From NCBI GenBank assembly GCA_026991575.1, contig JALXBF010000139.1, positions 1 to 45,352 on the forward strand: a DNA stretch of 45,352 nt, given 5' to 3'. This DNA comes from Planctomycetota bacterium. GTDB lineage: Bacteria; Planctomycetota; Planctomycetia; JALXBF01. A program made the translations under genes and the position numbers. This document shows positions 40,066 to 45,352 of the stretch, in pieces. The notes under the pieces were generated by a model. It did no database searches, was not told the origin of the DNA, and worked only from the letters and a program-made list of their open reading frames with translations. Position 1 is the stretch's first letter, and each line of letters starts with the position of its first letter.

Positions 40066-42021
40066 ATGCGCCTCGTTGTTCTCGGGACCGATACAGAAGC
40101 CGGAAAAACGACGCTGTGCGCCCTGCTGCTGGCAGCGTTCCCCGAGCGGCTCGTTTACTGGAAGCCGTTGCAGACGGGTCTGCCCGATAGCGATACGGTA
40201 GTCCGTCTGGTGCCGTCAGCTGTGTGCTACCCTGCGCTTGCTGCGTTCAACGATCCAGTTGCCCCGGTGCTGGCTGCCAGGCGGGAAGGGAAGGAATTGC
40301 CTGGTCCTGAGGAGATCGCCCGGGCGGTGCCGCAGCCCCCCCCGGGGCGCATCCTGCTGATCGAAACCTTCGGCGGCCCGCTCAGCCCATTGACAGACTC
40401 TACCCTCCAGATCGACTTCCTGCGTCTGCTGGCCGACGCGGCATTTGTTGTGGTCACGCCCAGTCGTGTCGGGGCTGTGGGGCGGGTGCTTCAGACGGTT
40501 CGGGCCGTGGAGAGTCACGGGCCATTGGTGCGAGCCGTTGTGCTACTGGGGCCCCGGGACGACTTTGCGCACAGCACACTGGTCCGCCATCTGCCGGGCC
40601 GGGCGGTGCTGTCGGTGCTGACGCCCGAGGAGTGGACGCCTGCTGCCTTTGAGCACGCTGCGGGGCGGCAGCGTGCGACACTGGCAACCCTGCTGGAGCT
40701 GTTTCAGCCGGGGCAGCGGCTGTCTGCTACGCCAGCGCGGGTCCTGTTGCCGGGGCCTGCCGAGCGGGCGCGACGGGTGAGCCGTGACCGGGCAGTCGTC
40801 TGGCACCCGTTCACGATGCTGACTGGGCCTGAGCCGCTGGAGGTTGTTGCCGGGGAGGACGAGTTCCTCGTGCTGGCGGATGGTCGCCGTGTCGTTGATG
40901 CGATCGGTTCCTGGTGGACCATCTTGCACGGACATCGTGACCCGCAGTTGGTTGCTGCTGCGGAGGCCACGTTGCAGGAACTGGATCATGTTCATTTTGC
41001 TGGGCTGACCCATCGCTGGGCAATTCGGCTTGCCGAGCTGTTGCTGGGGACGATGGCGTGGCCTGAAGGGGGGCGTGTCTTTTTCAGTGATGATGGCAGC
41101 ACGGCGGTCGAGGTAGCGGTGAAGCTGGCCTACCAGTACTGGTGCATCAAAGGGAAGCCGGAACGTAGCGAGTTTGTCGGTTTTGAGGGTGGCTATCATG
41201 GCGATACGTGCGGTGCGATGTCGGTCAGTCGCGACCGCGTGTTCTTCGGGCATTTCGAGCCACTGTTGTTCCCGGCACACATCACCCCGCTCTGCCCCGA
41301 TCGTCTGGGTGAACTGCTGCGCCGCAACGCCAACCGGATCGCGGCGATCGTGCTGGAGCCGCTGGTGCAAGGAGCCGGTGGGATGCGCATCTACACGGCG
41401 GAGCTCTTGCAGCGGCTGGTGGCGGTGGCCCGGCGTTACGATGTGCTGGTGATCTTCGACGAGGTGCTGACGGGCCTGTATCGCACCGGTCGGTTCTGGG
41501 CTCACGAGCACGCTGCCGTGGTACCTGATCTCCTCTGTACCGCCAAGGCGCTGGCGGGTGGGCTCTGCCCGGTGGCGGCCACGCTGGTGGCGCCGTGGGT
41601 GGTTGAGACGTTTCGCCAGGCAGAGCCCGAGCACGTCTTCTACCATGGCCACACGTTCACGGCGCACCCGGTTGCCTGCTCGGTGGCCGAGGCGAACGTG
41701 CGCAGGGTGCTGAGCGAGGGGGAGAGCCGGGTCGGACGGATCGAGCGGTTCTTCCGGCAGCGGCTGGCACCGCTTCGTGGCCGCCGCGGTGTGCGCGACG
41801 TGCGCATTTTGGGTAACATTGCGGCAGTGGAACTGGACCTGCCTGGGGGCTACCGGGCCGGAGTGCGCCAGACGGCTATTGCTGTTGGGCTGCACCACGG
41901 CGTCTTGCTCCGCCCCCTGGGACCCGTCCTCTACGCCATACCACCCTGGTGCATAAGCGACCGGTCACTCGAAGCAATAGCCGCGAGCTTCGAGGCGTGT
42001 GTCGCGGAACTGTTTGACTGA
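40066..42021 (+). CDS. bioDA: Fused dethiobiotin synthetase-adenosylmethionine-8-amino-7-oxononanoate aminotransferase
   Basis: 651 residues in one frame with no stop or frame change. Residues 1-215 are BioD: P-loop LGTDTEAGKTTLC (Lys14), YWKPLQTG (Lys33) and ETFGGPLSPLTD, where the usual EGAGG acidic loop is changed to ETFGG. Residues 240-650 are BioA: VVWHPFTML, DGRRVVDAIGSWWTILHGH, SDDGSTAVEVAVKLAYQYW, GFEGGYHGDTCGAMS, IFDEVLTGLYRTGRFWA with Asp465, the Schiff-base Lys494 in CTAKALAGG, and GHTFTAHPVACSVAEAN. The two catalyse successive steps (KAPA to DAPA, DAPA to dethiobiotin). The domain order D then A is that of the bifunctional plant and fungal enzyme. bioB and bioF are on the opposite strand 3-5 kb away. 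Confidence 0.95.
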   Translation: MRLVVLGTDTEAGKTTLCALLLAAFPERLVYWKPLQTGLPDSDTVVRLVPSAVCYPALAAFNDPVAPVLAARREGKELPGPEEIARAVPQPPPGRILLIETFGGPLSPLTDSTLQIDFLRLLADAAFVVVTPSRVGAVGRVLQTVRAVESHGPLVRAVVLLGPRDDFAHSTLVRHLPGRAVLSVLTPEEWTPAAFEHAAGRQRATLATLLELFQPGQRLSATPARVLLPGPAERARRVSRDRAVVWHPFTMLTGPEPLEVVAGEDEFLVLADGRRVVDAIGSWWTILHGHRDPQLVAAAEATLQELDHVHFAGLTHRWAIRLAELLLGTMAWPEGGRVFFSDDGSTAVEVAVKLAYQYWCIKGKPERSEFVGFEGGYHGDTCGAMSVSRDRVFFGHFEPLLFPAHITPLCPDRLGELLRRNANRIAAIVLEPLVQGAGGMRIYTAELLQRLVAVARRYDVLVIFDEVLTGLYRTGRFWAHEHAAVVPDLLCTAKALAGGLCPVAATLVAPWVVETFRQAEPEHVFYHGHTFTAHPVACSVAEANVRRVLSEGESRVGRIERFFRQRLAPLRGRRGVRDVRILGNIAAVELDLPGGYRAGVRQTAIAVGLHHGVLLRPLGPVLYAIPPWCISDRSLEAIAASFEACVAELFD

Positions 42022-42045
42022 CCTCTGGCTCTGGAGGAACACGGA

Positions 42046-44697
42046 ATGAGCGTACGCCTGCGCTGGCTGCTGCCCCTGCTGGCCACCTGGCTTGCTCTCC
42101 CCGCTCGTGCGGCCGACTTCGTTGTGCTTACCGAGAAGACCTGGGACGCGTACGTGCCGAAAGGCAAGGAGGTCGATGCCATCTATGGTGACTATGTCGT
42201 GCGCACCGACCGGTGGACTGCCACCATCGCCCAGGGGCAACCGTGGCGTAATGCGAACATGACCGTTCGCCAGGTGGGAGGGTGTGTGATCGATCTCACC
42301 GTGCTGGACCCACAGAGTGACCAGCTCAGCGCGTACTATCCTGGCGTTCGTCGTTACGACTACCGCCTGCTGCGGGTCGTGCTACCCAGGGGGGGCACGG
42401 TGCGCGATCAGGATGGCCAGCAGATCCGCCGGTCCGACGGTGAACTGGCGATCACGGCCGAGCAGCTTGCAGAACGGCCGGTGACGCTGAGTGGGCCCGA
42501 GATTCTGATCGTCTTCGAAGGGCTACCGCGCAACCGCCAGTGGGCACCGGCCGTGCTCACGTACGTTGTGCGTGACGGTGCCGACGGGCTGGTGATCCGT
42601 ACTGTGGCACGCAATGGCGGTAACCAGACGAAGGTTTTCTTTGCCATCGACGACTTCCGCGCTGACCGCACCTTCAGCAGTCCTCGCCCCGGGCTGACGC
42701 GGCTGGTATGGGTGTACGACAAGTGGTGGGGCCAAGCGTACGGCGTTGTTTCCAAGCACCGCATGCGGCTGTCGGGCAATCCGGCCGCCCCGCGGGTGAT
42801 TGAGTACCTTCTGAACGGTGGCCGCAGTGCGCGGTTGAACCTGAAGCCCGGTGAGCAGGTGGAGGTTGTCCGTGAGCTGATTCCGGCTGGCACGTTGCTG
42901 GCGCTGCGTGGTGTTGCGTTGGCGAAGCGGAGCGTGTCGGTCGTGCCGCACCGACTGGTTGTCGTGGATGGCCGTCAGCAGCCGGTCGCTGCCGCAGACG
43001 TGACTGTCGAGCTGCTGCGCGGCGAGGCCCGCAAAGAGCGCACCTTCTACGCAAACGGGCGCACCAACCGGAACGGAATCCTCGAATTCGCCTTGCCACC
43101 GGGCACGTACCAGCTCACGGTGACGGCCGTAGGCTTTGGCCGGCGTGAGCTGACGCTGACCGTGCCTGCGGAGGCTGCCCGGCGTCGAGAGATTCCCGTG
43201 GGGCTGGACACGCCCGCGTTCGTCGTGGCGGATATCCGTTCGGAGGACGGCGGCCCGATTCCGTGCAAAGTACAGTTCATCGGGATCAACGGCACGGCAT
43301 CGCCGTTCTGGTTCAACGACACGGGCGAACATCTGGTCCACAACCTGTATTACTCACACAACGGCCGCTTCCGCGTGCCGATTCCGCCAGGGCAGTATCG
43401 CGTGATTATCAGCCGCGGGCCCGAGTACGACGCCGTGGAGAAGACGATCCAGGTTCGCCCCGGGGCGGAAGTCCCCCTGCGTGCCACGTTGAAGCGGGTC
43501 GTCCAGACTCCCGGCTGGGTGTCGGCCGATTTCCATAGCCACTCGACCCCGTCCGGTGACAACGTCTCCAGTCAGCTCGGTCGCGTACTGAACTTGCTGT
43601 GCGAACACATTGAGTTCGCACCGTGTACCGAGCACAATCGCCTGAGCACGTATGTGCCTCATCTGAAGCGGCTCGGCGTGGAGCACCTGATGGCCACCTG
43701 CGTGGGCATTGAGCTGACGAATCGCCCCGGTTCGATTAACCACCAGAACGCATTCCCGCTCATTCGTAAGCCGCGCACGCAGGACAACGGCGCGCCCCAG
43801 CCAGACGACGACCCGGAGGTGCAGATCCGTCGGCTCGCGCTCTGGGACAACGGGTCCGAGAAGCTGGTTCAGACGAATCATCCGGACATCGGAGAGATGT
43901 TCTTCGATCGCGATGGCGATGGCCGCTACGACGGCGGCTACAAGGGAATGTTCGCGTATCAGGATGTCATCGAGGTGCATCCGCCCGAGACGCTGCTCAG
44001 CTTTAAGGCTTACTTCGTTCGCGACAACCGCAAGCAGAACAATCGCATCTTCAACTGGCTTCAGATGATCAACCTCGGACACTACATCCCGGGCGTGGTG
44101 AACACGGACGCTCACTACAACTACCACGGTTCCGGCTGGTTGCGCAACTACATCAAGTCTTCCACGGATGACCCAGCCAAGATCAACGTCATGGAAATGG
44201 TGCGTAACGCTGAGCGGGGGCACATCATCATGACCAATGGTCCGTATCTGGAGGTGACCGTCAAGGCGAAGGGGAGTGAGAAGGTCGCGATTGCCGGCGA
44301 CACGGTCGTTGCACCTGATGGCAAGATTCAGCTCTGGATCCGCGTGCAGTGCCCGAACTGGTTCGACATCGATCGTGTCCAGGTGCTCCGCAACGGTCGG
44401 CCCGACCCGGACCTGAACTGGACACGCCAGGCTAATCCCGATGCGTTCGGCAACGGAGTGGTGAAGTTCGAGCGCACGGTCAATCTGGAGCTGAAGCGGG
44501 ACGAGCATCTGATTGTCGTCGCCGCTGGCGAACGCTCCGGCTTCGGCGATGTCATGGGCCCCGCCCACCGGCAGCGTCGTCCTACCGCTCTGAACAATCC
44601 CATCTTCATCGATGTTGACGGAGATGGCTTCGAACCGAACGGGGATCCGCTTGGGTTCCCGTATCCGGTGAAGAGTGGACGGCCAGTGGCGCGTTAG
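42046..44697 (+). CDS. Secreted PHP-domain metallohydrolase (CehA/McbA-like) with carboxypeptidase-regulatory-like repeats
   Basis: 883 residues; GGAGGAACACGG precedes the ATG, 25 bases after bioDA. The signal peptide is RLRWLLPLLATWLALPARA|AD. Residues about 25-290 are a beta-rich domain. Residues about 300-480 hold two carboxypeptidase-regulatory/CNA-B-like sandwiches (YANGRTNRNGILEFALPPGTY, then NGRFRVPIPPGQYRVIISRGP). The PHP part starts near 494 with ADFHSHSTPSGDN, followed by APCTEHNRLS (about 525) and GVVNTDAHYNYHGSG (about 685). These His/Asp/Glu residues are the expected metal ligands. An inserted acidic FDRDGDGRYDGG loop and a final IDVDGDGFEPNGDP look like calcium-binding loops. 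The substrate is unknown; phosphoester or carbamate hydrolysis is possible by family. Confidence 0.85.
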   Translation: MSVRLRWLLPLLATWLALPARAADFVVLTEKTWDAYVPKGKEVDAIYGDYVVRTDRWTATIAQGQPWRNANMTVRQVGGCVIDLTVLDPQSDQLSAYYPGVRRYDYRLLRVVLPRGGTVRDQDGQQIRRSDGELAITAEQLAERPVTLSGPEILIVFEGLPRNRQWAPAVLTYVVRDGADGLVIRTVARNGGNQTKVFFAIDDFRADRTFSSPRPGLTRLVWVYDKWWGQAYGVVSKHRMRLSGNPAAPRVIEYLLNGGRSARLNLKPGEQVEVVRELIPAGTLLALRGVALAKRSVSVVPHRLVVVDGRQQPVAAADVTVELLRGEARKERTFYANGRTNRNGILEFALPPGTYQLTVTAVGFGRRELTLTVPAEAARRREIPVGLDTPAFVVADIRSEDGGPIPCKVQFIGINGTASPFWFNDTGEHLVHNLYYSHNGRFRVPIPPGQYRVIISRGPEYDAVEKTIQVRPGAEVPLRATLKRVVQTPGWVSADFHSHSTPSGDNVSSQLGRVLNLLCEHIEFAPCTEHNRLSTYVPHLKRLGVEHLMATCVGIELTNRPGSINHQNAFPLIRKPRTQDNGAPQPDDDPEVQIRRLALWDNGSEKLVQTNHPDIGEMFFDRDGDGRYDGGYKGMFAYQDVIEVHPPETLLSFKAYFVRDNRKQNNRIFNWLQMINLGHYIPGVVNTDAHYNYHGSGWLRNYIKSSTDDPAKINVMEMVRNAERGHIIMTNGPYLEVTVKAKGSEKVAIAGDTVVAPDGKIQLWIRVQCPNWFDIDRVQVLRNGRPDPDLNWTRQANPDAFGNGVVKFERTVNLELKRDEHLIVVAAGERSGFGDVMGPAHRQRRPTALNNPIFIDVDGDGFEPNGDPLGFPYPVKSGRPVAR

Positions 44698-44876
44698 CCG
44701 CGTGCCCGAGTCCGACCACCGTTCCTGCCAACCGGCAGCGGAGAGGCATGTGACTGGCACGCTTCGACGACGACCGGTGCCCGTCCGTTGCCAGGAACCT
44801 GCACTACGCGCTTGCGCCAGGTGCTGTGCCCTCGGTGCACCGTGCCGAACCAGCTTGCGAACACCCGGAGCCGATC
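44698..44876. other. Short gap without gene
   Basis: 179 bases; no promoter or terminator hairpin with a T-run recognised. The two secreted hydrolase genes may share a transcript. Confidence 0.4.
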
Positions 44877-45352
44877 ATGCGTCGAGCAACGATCCGGTTT
44901 CTGTTGCTGGCTGCGTGGCTTGCCAGGCCGACTAGTGGTGCCGAGCGGATTGCCCTCGACTTCGCCGCCCTCCAGGAGCGAGAGGAAATCTCCTTTAGTG
45001 AAGGGGGCGAGTACAAGGTCTGGATCTGGGGTAAGGGCAAGGAGCTGGCCATAGAGCTGGCAGGCAAGAAGTTTCAGGTTAACGCACGTCGTTTGGGGTG
45101 GCATGCGGCCGGGACGTACCATGCGGAGAAGGGAGCGTCCGTAACGCTGAAGGCGCCGGCGCTACCGGAGGACGGCGCCATTGAGAACGTGCCCGGATTC
45201 GTGGTGCTGACCAACGAGCCGGACTTTGAACCTCAGCGGTCCCGGTTACCTTACTTGCGCAGCCTTAACGACGGCGGCAGGTTCCTGACGCCACCTACGG
45301 AGCTCAGTACCTGGCAGCGGCGGCGTGAGTATCTGAAGGCGCAGATCCTGGT
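44877..45352 (+). CDS. Secreted esterase/hydrolase-like protein (C-terminus off the window)
   Basis: The frame opens at ATG 44877 (CCGGAG upstream) and runs off the end after 158 codons. The N-terminus has a signal peptide (RRATIRFLLLAAWLARPTSGA). The region FVVLTNEPDFE is a beta strand stretch. The segment TPPTELSTWQRRREYLKAQILV at the very end resembles the start of planctomycete acetylxylan-esterase or prolyl-oligopeptidase-like secreted proteins, where a W/Q-R-R-R-x-x-L/I-x-x-Q-I/V-L pattern precedes the hydrolase domain. The catalytic part lies outside the window, so the call is tentative. Confidence 0.5.
   Translation, partial: MRRATIRFLLLAAWLARPTSGAERIALDFAALQEREEISFSEGGEYKVWIWGKGKELAIELAGKKFQVNARRLGWHAAGTYHAEKGASVTLKAPALPEDGAIENVPGFVVLTNEPDFEPQRSRLPYLRSLNDGGRFLTPPTELSTWQRRREYLKAQIL

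Noticed and set aside
40543-41898. 451-residue open frame antisense to the bioDA gene
   Set aside because: Mirror of a gene with full catalytic motifs; the antisense product has no recognisable domain.
43354-44760. 468-residue open frame antisense to the PHP-domain gene
   Set aside because: The sense strand has signal peptide and metal-binding motifs; the antisense frame is a composition effect.

Overview
The window looks like part of a planctomycete (Planctomycetota) chromosome. It is GC-rich. It carries a prepilin-like protein with the C-terminal H-X9-DG motif typical of that phylum, a DUF1573-type lipoprotein, a secreted sulfatase, a PHP-type secreted metallohydrolase, an esterase-like secreted protein, and a SigA-type sigma factor with a long insert. 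All functional calls below rest on reading motifs by eye; no database was searched.

Region 1 (1-10025) is the accessory part. It starts with a truncated Rpn-family (PD-(D/E)XK) gene. A minus-strand set of four exported proteins follows (5761 down to 1723): DUF1573 lipoprotein, prepilin-like protein, small Cys-rich protein, and a LolA-like protein with a C-terminal anchor. Next comes an isolated two-gene module, an SMC/ABC-type AAA ATPase plus a PIN-like protein (8518 down to 6850). The gene-poor gaps here (339-1722, about 5812-6849, 8519-10025) share non-coding repeats: 22-bp imperfect tandem arrays, poly-G/poly-C hairpins and shared blocks. The first copy ends in a group II intron domain V-like hairpin.

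Region 2 (10092-14421) is a three-gene plus-strand signalling cassette: membrane PAS histidine kinase, receiver-kinase hybrid, and NtrC-type sigma54 activator. Region 3 (14396-24876) holds a class III aminotransferase and a Gfo/Idh/MocA oxidoreductase, a divergent sugar-phosphate isomerase-like gene, mtaB, ilvN without ilvB, a polytopic membrane protein, rnc and a sigA-like sigma factor with a readable promoter and a long leader.

Region 4 (25467-34593) has recJ and aroA in divergent orientation, a sulfatase, and a periplasmic binding protein gene overlapping a hybrid sensor kinase gene (a TorT/TorS-like arrangement). Region 5 (34751-42021) is a minus-strand run rplM-rpsI-purB-bioB-bioF with a clear sigma70-type promoter, followed on the plus strand by a single fused bioD-bioA gene. 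Together bioB, bioF and bioDA cover the four ring-assembly steps of biotin synthesis. Region 6 (42046-45352) encodes two secreted hydrolase-type proteins; the second runs off the end.

The items most worth following are the AAA-PIN module lying between repeat copies, the bioD-bioA fusion, the eukaryote-like purB, the overlapping binding-protein/kinase pair, and the modular non-coding repeats with the intron-like hairpin.
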